Below are positions 15,704 through 26,934 of a stretch of 64,000 nucleotides of DNA, in pieces. A program made the translations under genes and the position numbers. Within the stretch, counting starts at the first letter, position 1. Every line of letters begins with the position of its first letter. Source of the DNA: an uncultured Thiothrix sp. (lineage in GTDB: Bacteria; Pseudomonadota; Gammaproteobacteria; Thiotrichales; Thiotrichaceae); contig NZ_CALMZC010000056.1 in the NCBI RefSeq assembly GCF_937873765.1, positions 1 to 64,000 of the forward strand. The letters are read 5' to 3'. The notes beneath the pieces were generated by a model, which worked only from the letters and a program-made list of their open reading frames with translations, searched no databases and was not told the DNA's origin.

Positions 15704-16473
15704 ATGCTCAACAAAAATGGACAGCCTATTACACGATTCTGATTCGCGAAATTTTGCGCTTCTCACGAATTTGGATTCAAACTATTCTGCCGCCAGTGAT
15801 CACCACCGCATTGTATTTTATTATTTTCGGGAATTTGATTGGCCCGGCAATTGGTGAAATGCATGGCTTCACTTATATGGAGTTTATCGTCCCCGGCCTG
15901 ATTATGATGGCGGTGATTACCAACTCTTATGCGAATGTCGTCTCTTCTTTTTATGGGAGTAAATTCCAAGGCAATATCGCCGAAATGCTAGTGTCGCCCG
16001 TACCAAATTGGATTATTTTAGCCGGCTTCGTGAGTGGAGGTATTGCACGCGGTATGGCGGTTGGGGCTGCAGTAACGATGGTGTCTTTGATTTTTAGTAA
16101 GCTGTATATCGAGCATCTCTTCGTGATGTTTACCATCGGCCTATTGACCTCTACCCTCTTCTCCCTCGCAGGTTTAATTAACGGTGTTTACGCCAAAAGC
16201 TTCGATGATATTTCGATTGTACCGACCTTCGTGCTCACACCCTTAACCTACTTAGGGGGTGTCTTTTACTCCATTTCCATGCTACCTGAGATTTGGCAAA
16301 AGATTTCACTGCTCAATCCGGTATTATATATGGTGAATGGCTTTCGCTATGGTGTCTTAGGCATTGCTGATATTCCGATTTGGATTAGTTACCTGATTAT
16401 TTTGGGCTTCATTGCACTCTTAGCTAGCTTTAGTATGTATCTACTCAATCGTGGGATTGGGATTAGAACTTAA
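15700..16473 (+). CDS. yadH: ABC-2 type permease, YadH-like
   Basis: 257 residues with six predicted membrane segments. The ABC-2 core is recognisable: YFIIFGNLIGPAIGEMHGF, EFIVPGLIMMAVITNSYAN, FDDISIVPTFVLTPLTYLGG and NPVLYMVNGFRYG. All are close to E. coli YadH. It overlaps yadG by four bases, so the two form one exporter unit in the inner membrane. Substrate unknown. Confidence 0.92.
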   Translation: MNAQQKWTAYYTILIREILRFSRIWIQTILPPVITTALYFIIFGNLIGPAIGEMHGFTYMEFIVPGLIMMAVITNSYANVVSSFYGSKFQGNIAEMLVSPVPNWIILAGFVSGGIARGMAVGAAVTMVSLIFSKLYIEHLFVMFTIGLLTSTLFSLAGLINGVYAKSFDDISIVPTFVLTPLTYLGGVFYSISMLPEIWQKISLLNPVLYMVNGFRYGVLGIADIPIWISYLIILGFIALLASFSMYLLNRGIGIRT

Positions 16474-16524
16474 GCTTCTTCAGGTGCAGCATGACAAGTG
16501 TTAGTCGATCAATAGGAGGCAGCG

Positions 16525-17103
16525 ATGTGGGATAGTATCTGCTCCTTACTTCTAAACTTCAGTGTTCAGCTCGCCGCTTGCCAAGTTGCTACTCCGAGTT
16601 TAAATGGCTATGTTGAAACCGAAGCCTTACACATATCCGCCACCACCAGTGGGCGCATCAAGCAAATGTATGTGAATACTGGCGACCCAGTGGCTAAAGA
16701 TCAGCCCTTATTCACCTTAGACTCTGAAGCGATTCGCTCCCCCAAAATAGCTCAAGTGGAAAAGCGTTATTACCAAGCGGAAGAATGGGTGAATGCAGGT
16801 ACGCCCGTTTTAAGCTTGATTGCCCCCGATCAATATAAAATCCGCTTTTTCTTACCAGAAATCGCTCTTGGTAGCCTTAAAGTAGGTGATCCACTCCAAT
16901 ATGAATGCGATGGCTGCCCAACGATACAACAAGCCACGATTCGCTTTATTGCTAACTCAGCCGAATACACACCGCCTGTACTTTATACTAAAGAACAACG
17001 CGCTAAATTAGTCTATCTCGTTGAAGCTAGCCCCGCAGACACCAGCCATTTGCATGCGGGACAGCCTGTGAGTATTTGGCTCACTCCTCCAGCTACTCAG
17101 TAG
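16525..17103 (+). CDS. Short HlyD/YbhG-like periplasmic adaptor lacking the coiled-coil hairpin
   Basis: 192 residues. A hydrophobic N-terminus ends in LAAC (Cys19), suggesting a lipoprotein. The first lipoyl half (GYVETEALHISATTSGRI to DPVAKDQPLFTLD) runs straight into the second half (AEEWVNAGTPVLSLIAPDQ), then a beta-barrel (KIRFFLPEIALGSLKVGD). YbhG-like relatives are about 330 residues, with a long helical hairpin between the two halves. Here that hairpin is missing, but the join is in frame and the protein looks intact. AGGAGG precedes the start. It leads the operon with the next ATPase and permease. Confidence 0.82.
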   Translation: MWDSICSLLLNFSVQLAACQVATPSLNGYVETEALHISATTSGRIKQMYVNTGDPVAKDQPLFTLDSEAIRSPKIAQVEKRYYQAEEWVNAGTPVLSLIAPDQYKIRFFLPEIALGSLKVGDPLQYECDGCPTIQQATIRFIANSAEYTPPVLYTKEQRAKLVYLVEASPADTSHLHAGQPVSIWLTPPATQ

Positions 17104-17105
17104 CC

Positions 17106-18056
17106 ATGAGCAGCTCCAGCGAATACGCGATTGAAGTTGCAAATCTCACCAAGCGCTTTGGCGATAAAGTGGTGGTTGATCAATTATCCATGCAGGTGCG
17201 TAAGGGGGAAATTTACGGATTTCTAGGCCCGAATGGCTCTGGCAAAACCACCTCGATTCGGATGATGTGTGGCTTATTAACCCCCGATGGTGGAACAGGA
17301 CAAACTTTAGGCTTAGATATTCTCTCCCAAGCCGCCGACATCAAACGCGAAGTCGGCTATATGACACAGCGCTTTGGCTTATACAGCGATTTAAGCATTC
17401 GGGAAAATTTGGACTTTGTAGCACGCGTTTATGCCATGGATCAACGCAAACAGCGGGTGAATACGGCCTTAGAACGTTTAGGCTTAGTCGCACGTCAACA
17501 GCAATTAGCCGGTAGTTTATCCGGTGGCTGGAAACAACGTTTAGCCCTCGCTGCTGCGCTTTTACATCAACCTCAATTACTGTTATTAGATGAACCAACC
17601 GCAGGGGTTGACCCACAAGCACGACGTGATTTCTGGGAACAAATTCATCAACTAGCCACTGAGGGGATTACTATTTTAGTCTCAACTCACTACATGGATG
17701 AAGCGGAGCGTTGTCATCGTTTAAGTTATATTGCCTATGGACGCTTGTTGGCAACCGGCACACCGCAGGAACTCATCGAGCAAAGTGGTTTACAAACTTG
17801 GACGGTATCAGGTGCTGCCCTGTCTGAATTGAGCAAGCAACTCCTTGCACTATCGGCTGTTGATATGCACACCCAATTTGGTAATGCCCTGCACATTAGC
17901 GGCAAAGATCCACAGGCTTTAGCCCAAGCTTTACAGCCTTTTCAAATTGCTTATCCCCACTATCAGTGGTCAGAAGGTCAGCCCACGCTTGAAGATGTGT
18001 TTATTTATCTGATGCAGCAAGCCACCGATAATTTTCAAACTGCAGGCAAGACATGA
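17106..18056 (+). CDS. ABC exporter ATPase (YhiH/YbhF type, single domain)
   Basis: 316 residues from MSSSSEYAIEV. Walker A is GPNGSGKTT, signature LSGGWKQRLALA, Walker B LLLLDEPTAGVD and switch LVSTHYMDEAER. A C-terminal regulatory part follows. The layout of adaptor, ATPase and permease matches YbhGFSR/YhiI-like exporters of drugs or cations, but this ATPase has one nucleotide-binding domain where YbhF has two. It begins two bases after the adaptor stop and overlaps the permease by four bases. Confidence 0.9.
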   Translation: MSSSSEYAIEVANLTKRFGDKVVVDQLSMQVRKGEIYGFLGPNGSGKTTSIRMMCGLLTPDGGTGQTLGLDILSQAADIKREVGYMTQRFGLYSDLSIRENLDFVARVYAMDQRKQRVNTALERLGLVARQQQLAGSLSGGWKQRLALAAALLHQPQLLLLDEPTAGVDPQARRDFWEQIHQLATEGITILVSTHYMDEAERCHRLSYIAYGRLLATGTPQELIEQSGLQTWTVSGAALSELSKQLLALSAVDMHTQFGNALHISGKDPQALAQALQPFQIAYPHYQWSEGQPTLEDVFIYLMQQATDNFQTAGKT

Positions 18057-19177
18057 GCTGGCGACGCTTATGGGCGATGATGCTCAAAGAGTTTATTCAA
18101 TTGCGCCGCGACCGACTGACTTTCGCCATGATGGTCGGAATTCCAATCATGCAATTGCTCATGTTTGGCTATGCGATTAATACCGACCCTAAGCATCTCA
18201 ACACCGTTTTAGTAGTTTACGATCAAGGCCGTTTAACGCGGAGTCTGGCGCAGGCCTTACAAAATTCCGGCTATTTTCAGATTGTCAATAATGATGCAAA
18301 TGCGCAAGTAGCGGCTGACATGCTCGCTAACGGTGAGGCGCAATTTGTTTTGACCATTCCGGCGAATTTTGAACGTGATCTCATTCGTGGCGGTTACCCC
18401 AGTTTATTACTTGAAGCTGATGCGGCTGACCCAGCGGCGACGGGCAATGCCATTGCTAGCCTCCAATCCTTAATTCAATCAGCCTTACGCCATGACCTCA
18501 ATGGAGCCTTAGGCTATTTAGCGCCTCCCACTCATAGCTTTGAATTACGGATTCACCGCTTATATAACCCTGAAGGGATCACTCAATACAATATCGTGCC
18601 GGGACTTATGGGGGTGATTCTCACCATGACTATGATTATGATGACCGCTTTAGGGATTACCCGCGAAGTCGAACAAGGCACGATGGAGAATCTCCTAGCC
18701 ACCCCAATCAAACCTCTAGAAGTGATGATTGGTAAAATCGCTCCCTATATTTTGATTGGCTATGTACAAGTAGCAGTGATTCTACTGATGGCACGGATTT
18801 TATTTAATGTGCCTTTTGTGGGCAGTTTGGGCTTATTACTATTCAGCGTAATGGTGTTTATTTTTGCGAATTTAACTATCGGCATTACCATTTCTAGTAC
18901 GGTGCGTAACCAGACTCAGGCGATGCAAATGAGCTTTTTCTTTTTGCTGCCTTCTATTTTACTATCTGGCTTCATGTTTCCGTTTCGAGGCATGCCACAC
19001 TGGGCACAAATCATTGGCGAAGTTTTGCCAAATACCCATTTTTTACGTTTAGTGCGAGGCATTATGCTTAAGGGTAATGGCTGGCAGGAAGCTTGGCCGC
19101 ATCTACTACCGCTTTGTGTATTTATTTTAGTCGTGCTGCTGATTGGGATCAAAAAATTCAGAAAGACTTTAGATTAA
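18053..19177 (+). CDS. ABC-2 type permease (YhhJ/YbhR type)
   Basis: 374 residues. An N-terminal membrane helix (FAMMVGIPIMQLLMFGYAI) is followed by a large periplasmic domain (about 45-170) and five C-terminal helices. Family motifs NIVPGLMGVILTMTMIMM, REVEQGTMENLLATPIKPLE and PSILLSGFMFPFRGMP are clear. It forms the membrane part of the exporter with the preceding ATPase and adaptor. The three genes form one tight operon. Substrate unknown. Confidence 0.9.
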   Translation: MSWRRLWAMMLKEFIQLRRDRLTFAMMVGIPIMQLLMFGYAINTDPKHLNTVLVVYDQGRLTRSLAQALQNSGYFQIVNNDANAQVAADMLANGEAQFVLTIPANFERDLIRGGYPSLLLEADAADPAATGNAIASLQSLIQSALRHDLNGALGYLAPPTHSFELRIHRLYNPEGITQYNIVPGLMGVILTMTMIMMTALGITREVEQGTMENLLATPIKPLEVMIGKIAPYILIGYVQVAVILLMARILFNVPFVGSLGLLLFSVMVFIFANLTIGITISSTVRNQTQAMQMSFFFLLPSILLSGFMFPFRGMPHWAQIIGEVLPNTHFLRLVRGIMLKGNGWQEAWPHLLPLCVFILVVLLIGIKKFRKTLD

Positions 19178-19222
19178 CAATAACAAGCCTTTCCAAAAAG
19201 TTACTGCTAAACAATTTAGGCT

Positions 19223-19321
19223 CTAAGCCACTAACCGAATCAGGCCACCCACAATCACTAACATGGCTATGATAAGAATATAAACCAACATCCGCGCACT
19301 GGCCAAGGGTTCTTTGTGCAT
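19223..19321 (-). CDS. 32-residue single-helix membrane protein
   Basis: The minus-strand frame starts MHKEPLASARMLVYILIIAM and continues through LVIVGGLIRL. It is one hydrophobic helix with charged ends. A strong ribosome site, AAGGAGG (19327-19333), lies five bases before the ATG, which is the main reason to call it. No family is recognised. It converges with the exporter operon and is followed upstream by the trailer end of the CRISPR array. Confidence 0.6.
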   Translation of the reverse strand: MHKEPLASARMLVYILIIAMLVIVGGLIRLVA

Positions 19322-19425
19322 GATAGCCTCCTTGTACTTGATGGCTATACTGAATTTTTGTAGTTCTTATTGAGGATGAGGTTTTTTAGTTGCTCCCTCT
19401 CCTGCTAATCAGTATATGCCTCGGT

Positions 19426-19444
19426 CAGTTAGAATCTCTAACTG
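19426..19444. other. Hairpin beside the distal end of the CRISPR array
   Basis: CAGTTAGA and TCTAACTG form a perfect 8-bp stem with a 3-base loop, 36 bases outside the last (degenerate) repeat. It lacks a T-run. It could mark or end the array transcript, which runs leftwards. Confidence 0.35.
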
Positions 19445-19480
19445 GCTGATGAGAGGCTAATTGACCTCCTCCCCTCCCCG

Positions 19481-22400
19481 CGATTCATCCCCACAAGCGC
19501 GGAGAACATTATCTGCACCCTAAAGCATCGAAAATCTAGCCCGGTTCATCCCCACAGGCGCGGGGAACATTGGAAGGTCATGCGCTTAAATCGACCTGAA
19601 CCCGGTTCATCCCCACAGGCGCGGGGAACATCTGGTTTGGTATTCGCCCGTGATTGCCCATTGCGGTTCATCCCCACAAGCGCGGGGAACATTTCGGTAT
19701 AACGTACCAGCTTTGCTTGTATCCCGGTTCATCCCCACAAGCGCGGGGAACATTATGCGGGTGGGAATGCGGTCATTCAAACTACCGGTTCATCCCCACA
19801 AGCGCGGGGAACATTTCGGTATAACGTACCAGCTTTGCTTGTATCCCGGTTCATCCCCACAAGCGCGGGGAACATGGACAAAGACGAAGACAGCCCTAAG
19901 CTGAGCATGGTTCATCCCCACAAGCACGGGGAACATCTCTACTGATTGACTTATTGACCCTAAGTCATCGGTTCATCCCCACAAGCGCGGGGAACATTCC
20001 GGGAAGACGAAGAGGAGCGATAAGCAGTCCGGTTCATCCCCACAAGCGCGGGGAACATAACCATTGATGAGTAATAAACTATATTTACTACGGTTCATCC
20101 CCACAAGCGCGGGGAACATTAAAAAATAGCCGCATCTCTTTTGCTGTTGATCGGTTCATCCCCACAAGCGCGGGGAACATAGCTGTGAAACCTACTACTA
20201 AACCCCAGTAAACGGTTCATCCCCACAAGCGCGGGGAACATACTCCACAGATAACCCCTGCTATCGCAAGGGTCGGTTCATCCCCACAAGCGCGGGGAAC
20301 ATGTTGATTGCTTGTCTTTCAGTGTTGATAAGCGCGGTTCATCCCCACAAGCGCGGGGAACATGAGGGATAAAACTAAACTACGTGCGGTCATTGCGGTT
20401 CATCCCCACAAGCGCGGGGAACATGTTGCAGCATCCCCTTCTCATCAAACGACCTACCGGTTCATCCCCACAAGCGCGGGGAACATCCAGTTCAATCAGC
20501 ACGGCCTTAATGCGCTCAACGGTTCATCCCCACAAGCGCGGGGAACATAGCAAAGCGGGAATTGCTGGGATTATCACCTACGGTTCATCCCCACAAGCGC
20601 GGGGAACATAAGCAGAATCAGAACAAGAGGCATGGAATCTGCGGTTCATCCCCACAAGCGCGGGGAACATGGTATTCACCCAATCTTCGAGTGAGCCGAT
20701 GCCGGTTCATCCCCACAAGCGCGGGGAACATAGCAGCATGCCCGCCACGGGTAATGGTTCGGGCGGTTCATCCCCACAAGCGCGGGGAACATTAGTGATT
20801 TCTATTAGCTTGTTCTTGGCGATGCGGTTCATCCCCACAAGCGCGGGGAACATTTGTGGTGAGACTTAGCCCTTGGTTAGCTAGGCGGTTCATCCCCACA
20901 AGCGCGGGGAACATAGTCCATAACTAGTCAATATAGCGATGAAGCGCGGTTCATCCCCACAAGCGCGGGGAACATCAGCTCAACCCCCTCTTCATGCAAG
21001 AGGCAACCGGTTCATCCCCACAAGCGCGGGGAACATCTCTAACCTTGCCATATAGTTTAGAGCCTGTGCGGTTCATCCCCACAAGCGCGGGGAACATAAA
21101 GACTGGCAAGCGCGAGGGGCTAACAGATGCGGTTCATCCCCACAAGCGCGGGGAACATGATTTTACGATTGATAGCACTGGCGCTATCAGCGGTTCATCC
21201 CCACAAGCGCGGGGAACATCGACGCACTGCAAGTTGAAGTCGACGCGGCTACGGTTCATCCCCACAAGCGCGGGGAACATGGGTCAATCAGCTTCTTCAA
21301 CCCTTACCACCGCGGTTCATCCCCACAAGCGCGGGGAACATAGCGGCGCTGATCGAGGCTCAAATCTGGACGGCGGTTCATCCCCACAAGCGCGGGGAAC
21401 ATATTTTGATTTCCTGTAGACGTGCCAGCGCATCCGGTTCATCCCCACAAGCGCGGGGAACATTCCCCTGCATCAAATGGGGGGTGTGGCATGAGCGGTT
21501 CATCCCCACAAGCGCGGGGAACATAGGAGAATTTATTGGGGTAAAGACTACATATCTGGTTCATCCCCACAAGCGCGGGGAACATAGATCAAATGCTAGA
21601 AAATTGCCCATAATGTCCGGTTCATCCCCACAAGCGCGGGGAACATATGTTGATGGAAGGTTTGACAGCGACTGGTGACGGTTCATCCCCACAAGCGCGG
21701 GGAACATCGTCAGCCAGCACATCGTAATACTTAACCCGCTGGTTCATCCCCACAAGCGCGGGGAACATAACTGCGTGACAATATCCCCAGTGTTATCGGC
21801 TGGTTCATCCCCACAAGCGCGGGGAACATCGGTTTGCTCGACTCCATCCAAAACCGCTTGGCGGTTCATCCCCACAAGCGCGGGGAACATATGGCCGCAT
21901 TCGTACCATTGCATGATGTCAACGGTTCATCCCCACAAGCGCGGGGAACATTGTAACGTGGCTTTGTACGTTACATCGCCTATCGGTTCATCCCCACAAG
22001 CGCGGGGAACATTCCATGCCAGACTCGCCACAGCTTGAACAGGTCGGTTCATCCCCACAAGCGCGGGGAACATAACCATCTTGATGAGCACTGCGTTGGA
22101 TCCAGCGGTTCATCCCCACAAGCGCGGGGAACATTTCATACATTTCCCACTCGCCGGGGGTGTTTACGGTTCATCCCCACAAGCGCGGGGAACATGGGCT
22201 GGATTTATCGTCGCGTGGGTGGTTCGGCGGTTCATCCCCACAAGCGAGGGGAACATTTATCAGTCTCTTCAGATGCCTTAAGGTCAAACGGTTCATCCCC
22301 ACAAGCGCGGGGAACATATGCCGCTATCCAAGCTTTATGAATGGTATGACGGTTCATCCCCACAAGCGCGGGGAACATCTGTATCACGACATTCATCGTG

Positions 22401-25400
22401 CCACTAGCGCCGGTTCATCCCCACAAGCGCGGGGAACATCGTTAAGATGCTAATAATTATAAATATAATCGCGGTTCATCCCCACAAGCGCGGGGAACAT
22501 ACTGTGAGAGACACGGCTCACAATATACTCGCCGGTTCATCCCCACAAGCGCGGGGAACATATCGTCTGTGAGTGTATTAGGTTGATCCATGTCGGTTCA
22601 TCCCCACAAGCGCGGGGAACATGACTGGGCGAAGCTGAAAGACCAGCAAGAGCGCGGTTCATCCCCACAAGCGCGGGGAACATAAAAGGTAAGAGCAATA
22701 ACGATGAATCTAGAGCGGTTCATCCCCACAAGCGCGGGGAACATTGCGCCAATGTAGCGATTGATCAGCAACCAAGCGGTTCATCCCCACAAGCGCGGGG
22801 AACATGTGCTGAGCTGCTCGAGCCTGTTGCTGCATCACGGTTCATCCCCACAAGCGCGGGGAACATTTGCAGTGCGTGCGACGCCCGATATTGGATCTCG
22901 GTTCATCCCCACAAGCGCGGGGAACATCTTGGCTGCTAACAGCGACAATTTTAATTTGGCGGTTCATCCCCACAAGCGCGGGGAACATTGTGTTCATTAA
23001 TATCATCTATCACAGGCATTCGGTTCATCCCCACAAGCGCGGGGAACATAAAAGAGCCAGTATGATTACCTGTGCTCAACACGGTTCATCCCCACAAGCG
23101 CGGGGAACATTTGCCAATCCTAATCGAAAGTCATAAATCTGACGGTTCATCCCCACAAGCGCGGGGAACATTCGTCGAATTGCCGTTCGGTAAATATCCC
23201 AAGCGGTTCATCCCCACAAGCGCGGGGAACATCTTGTGCGGTGATATGCCATTGTCTCGCATGGCGGTTCATCCCCACAAGCGCGGGGAACATTTACCAA
23301 CGCGATTAGCTTGATCTACTGCCTGCGGTTCATCCCCACAAGCGCGGGGAACATTGGTTAAGCAGTTGCAGGCAGAGGCTAACATGCGGTTCATCCCCAC
23401 AAGCGCGGGGAACATGGCTTATCTCTAGTACTGGTCGACTAGATCGGCGGTTCATCCCCACAAGCGCGGGGAACATTTGATATTTGTTCTAGTTCCATTT
23501 TTATTTACCGGTTCATCCCCACAAGCGCGGGGAACATACTCCTAATGATTTAACAATACTAATGACGTGCGGTTCATCCCCACAAGCGCGGGGAACATTT
23601 GGCCCTCAAGGGGTTGATGGTGTACAAGGGCGGTTCATCCCCACAAGCGCGGGGAACATCTAAACCTAATTAACACACAACACTAAACCCGCGGTTCATC
23701 CCCACAAGCGCGGGGAACATGTTAGCACAATCAATCGCCATAGAAAAATCACCGGTTCATCCCCACAAGCGCGGGGAACATCTGACCTTGCTCACCACGC
23801 TGACCTTGTGAACCGGTTCATCCCCACAAGCGCGGGGAACATGGATAGTTGAATGATTCCTAATCGGCTAAATCCGGTTCATCCCCACAAGCGCGGGGAA
23901 CATAGCGCCCATCCAACTAATCGTTAATGTTGATAAGGTTCATCCCCACAAGCGCGGGGAACATAAGTACTGCATCAGTTCTCGGTGTTGAATTTACGGT
24001 TCATCCCCACAAGCGCGGGGAACATAAAAGAGAATGGGTAAGAGTAGGGAGAAAGGGCGGTTCATCCCCACAAGCGCGGGGAACATGAAGGTAGTTAATA
24101 ATAACCCGGATATGCAAACGGTTCATCCCCACAAGCGCGGGGAACATGCAATAGCAAATAGTTGCATTTTTGTATAGGGCGGTTCATCCCCACAAGCGCG
24201 GGGAACATTTTCGTCAGGCTACGCACAATCCATTGTCGATCGGTTCATCCCCACAAGCGCGGGGAACATAACTGAGAGGGGTGTTGCATAATGAGAACTG
24301 AAGGTTCATCCCCACAAGCGCGGGGAACATATCACCGTATCGCTCGATATACAGAGCGCAGGCGGTTCATCCCCACAAGCGCGGGGAACATGCTCAATAT
24401 GGAGCATCACTGACCGGTGGAAACGGTTCATCCCCACAAGCGCGGGGAACATCTGACACTCTCGGCGCGGTCAACCTTGCTGCCCGGTTCATCCCCACAA
24501 GCGCGGGGAACATCACTAAAGCCGCATGATTTGCATTTAAGGCAGCGGTTCATCCCCACAAGCGCGGGGAACATGAATTAATTAATCGCAAACATTTATC
24601 ACTGTATGGTTCATCCCCACAAGCGCGGGGAACATCTCTACCACAGCCGCAACCACAGCACGCTCCACGGTTCATCCCCACAAGCGCGGGGAACATTGAA
24701 CAAGAGGGGCTTAAAATTCAACAAGAGTCGGTTCATCCCCACAAGCGCGGGGAACATGGCAGCGCTGCTGACCGCCCGAAAATTCGCAACGGTTCATCCC
24801 CACAAGCGCGGGGAACATTAATGCTTAGGGTTCCGCGTTCAAAAAATCGGCGGTTCATCCCCACAAGCGCGGGGAACATATTCGCAACTTACGAGTAATT
24901 ACTAACGATGCCGGTTCATCCCCACAAGCGCGGGGAACATACCGCTGTGATGCGTTCTGTTGGCAAAAACCCCGGTTCATCCCCACAAGCGCGGGGAACA
25001 TCGCCAGAAAAAACAGAATACACGGTAATAAGCCGGTTCATCCCCACAAGCGCGGGGAACATTATGGAGTTTATGCTGGTGGCGCTGTAACCATCGGTTC
25101 ATCCCCACAAGCGCGGGGAACATATACAATTTTGAGTTGCCTATAATGACGTGAGCGGTTCATCCCCACAAGCGCGGGGAACATCGAAACGCATCATCGC
25201 TCTCGCCTATCAAACGCGGTTCATCCCCACAAGCGCGGGGAACATAAAAACGGGCGGATTCGGTACCATAAAGCAGCCGGTTCATCCCCACAAGCGCGGG
25301 GAACATCGCGAGCAGGAAGCGATGCAGCAGCAGGTTATCGGTTCATCCCCACAAGCGCGGGGAACATATCTACCTCGCCTATGCAGTCGCATTTGCCTGC

Positions 25401-25611
25401 GGTTCATCCCCACAAGCGCGGGGAACATACAGTATTAGTTGGCGTTTTTCTGCGTGAACGCGGTTCATCCCCACAAGCGCGGGGAACATTCAATATCATC
25501 GAGTGTCCAAAGACCATGAGGCGGTTCATCCCCACAAGCGCGGGGAACATGCCAACTACTGATGTGGACGTAAAGCCACACGCGGTTCATCCCCACAAGC
25601 GCGGGGAACAT
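19481..25611 (-). CRISPR. Type I-E CRISPR array, 101 repeats and 100 spacers
   Basis: 29-bp repeats with core CCCCACAAGCGCGGGGAAC recur every 61 bp (32-base spacers). The start positions drift by only two bases over the array, because spacers 16 (20425-20457) and 17 (20487-20519) are 33 bases. That gives 101 repeats. In the transcribed (minus) sense the repeat begins ATGTTCCCCGCGC and ends GATGAACCG, a normal I-E repeat whose stem is cut by Cas6e. Repeats at the left end are degenerate (first with CGGAGAAC, next two with CACAGGCG), so the left end is old and the right end, next to cas2, is the leader side. Spacers at 19693-19724 and 19815-19846 are identical. Confidence 0.98.
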
Positions 25612-25693
25612 ACCAATCATAACTTATTGGTTTTAAAAAAGAAAAATGGCCACCCAAAATCTACCGATTATTTTGCCTATTTTTCCTACATTG
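25612..25693 (-). promoter_or_regulatory. CRISPR leader with IHF-like site
   Basis: This AT-rich stretch separates cas2 from the first repeat and should hold the array promoter and integration signals. Read on the minus strand, AACCAATAAGTTA (25620-25632) matches the IHF consensus WATCAANNNNTTR at all but one fixed position. It starts eight bases from the repeat, close to the E. coli I-E IHF site needed for spacer integration. ACCAAT/ATTGGT also form a small inverted repeat here. Confidence 0.65.
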
Positions 25694-25996
<303 letters not shown>

Positions 25997-26923
25997 CTAC
26001 TTACTCCTATGCCCAGCCTCTCCTAGCGACTCCGCTGGAGGAATCGCAGGGGGCACAGATTCAGGGGGCATTTCAGGCGGGGTAATCTCACCAGCCGCTA
26101 AGACCTCTTCAATCAGCGGAATGATCTTTTTTAAAATCTTTTGTTCTCGAAACACATCCCGACAGGCTAAACGCACTTGACGCTCCGCATCATGTGGATT
26201 TTGAGCGGCAATCTTAAAAGCAATCGGAACTACCGAATCAAACTTAAAAATGTCTGCAATATCATACACAAAGGATAAAGGCTTGCCCCAATGAATAAAA
26301 CCAATCGCTGGGGCATAACCTGCTGCCAACACTGCGGCCTCAGTAATCCCATATAAACAAGAAGTCGCGGCACTCATACACCGATTGGGTACATCACTCA
26401 CATCCCACGCATCCGGATCATAGTTACGCCGCTTCCAAGTCACCCCATATTTTTGCGCCAATAATTCATAAGTTTTGCGCACCCGCGCACCCTCAATCCC
26501 ACGTAGTTGTTCTACACTACGCTTGGCTGGAGCTGGCTCACCAAAGCGCAATTCATACATCTTACGTACAACCTTAAGCCGCAAATCATCATCCAAAGCT
26601 AGCTTCGCCTGATACAACAAACGATCCGACCGCGCCCCGCCCGGCTGTCCCGAAGAATACAAACGCACCCCCGACTCACCGACCCACACTAAAAGCGTTC
26701 CCACCTCTGCCGCTAACTTAATCGCCGCATGCGACACCCGTGTCCCCGGCTCTAACAAAATACAGGCAATTGACCCTACCGGAATATGCTTACGCTCGCC
26801 ACGCTCATCAATCAGTACAAAGGCATTATCTTTGACATCAATCTGCCCCATCCGCAAAAACACCATTGACATACGATCTTTCATCATTAAAGGTTTGAGG
26901 GGGAGGAAGGGAGTATCGGCCAT
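25997..26923 (-). CDS. cas1: Cas1, type I-E integrase
   Basis: 308 residues of the Cas1e type. It begins with LKPLMMKDRMSMVFLRMGQI and contains GTLLVWVGESGVRLY. The catalytic domain includes GIEGARVRKTYELLAQKYG (acidic metal ligand), IGFIHWGKPLSFVYDIAD (His and Asp ligands) and KFDSVVPIAF. It inserts new spacers at the leader end together with Cas2. Length is normal. A Pro-rich tail ends the protein. Confidence 0.96.
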   Translation of the reverse strand: MADTPFLPLKPLMMKDRMSMVFLRMGQIDVKDNAFVLIDERGERKHIPVGSIACILLEPGTRVSHAAIKLAAEVGTLLVWVGESGVRLYSSGQPGGARSDRLLYQAKLALDDDLRLKVVRKMYELRFGEPAPAKRSVEQLRGIEGARVRKTYELLAQKYGVTWKRRNYDPDAWDVSDVPNRCMSAATSCLYGITEAAVLAAGYAPAIGFIHWGKPLSFVYDIADIFKFDSVVPIAFKIAAQNPHDAERQVRLACRDVFREQKILKKIIPLIEEVLAAGEITPPEMPPESVPPAIPPAESLGEAGHRSK

Positions 26924-26934
26924 GGGTTAGGCTC

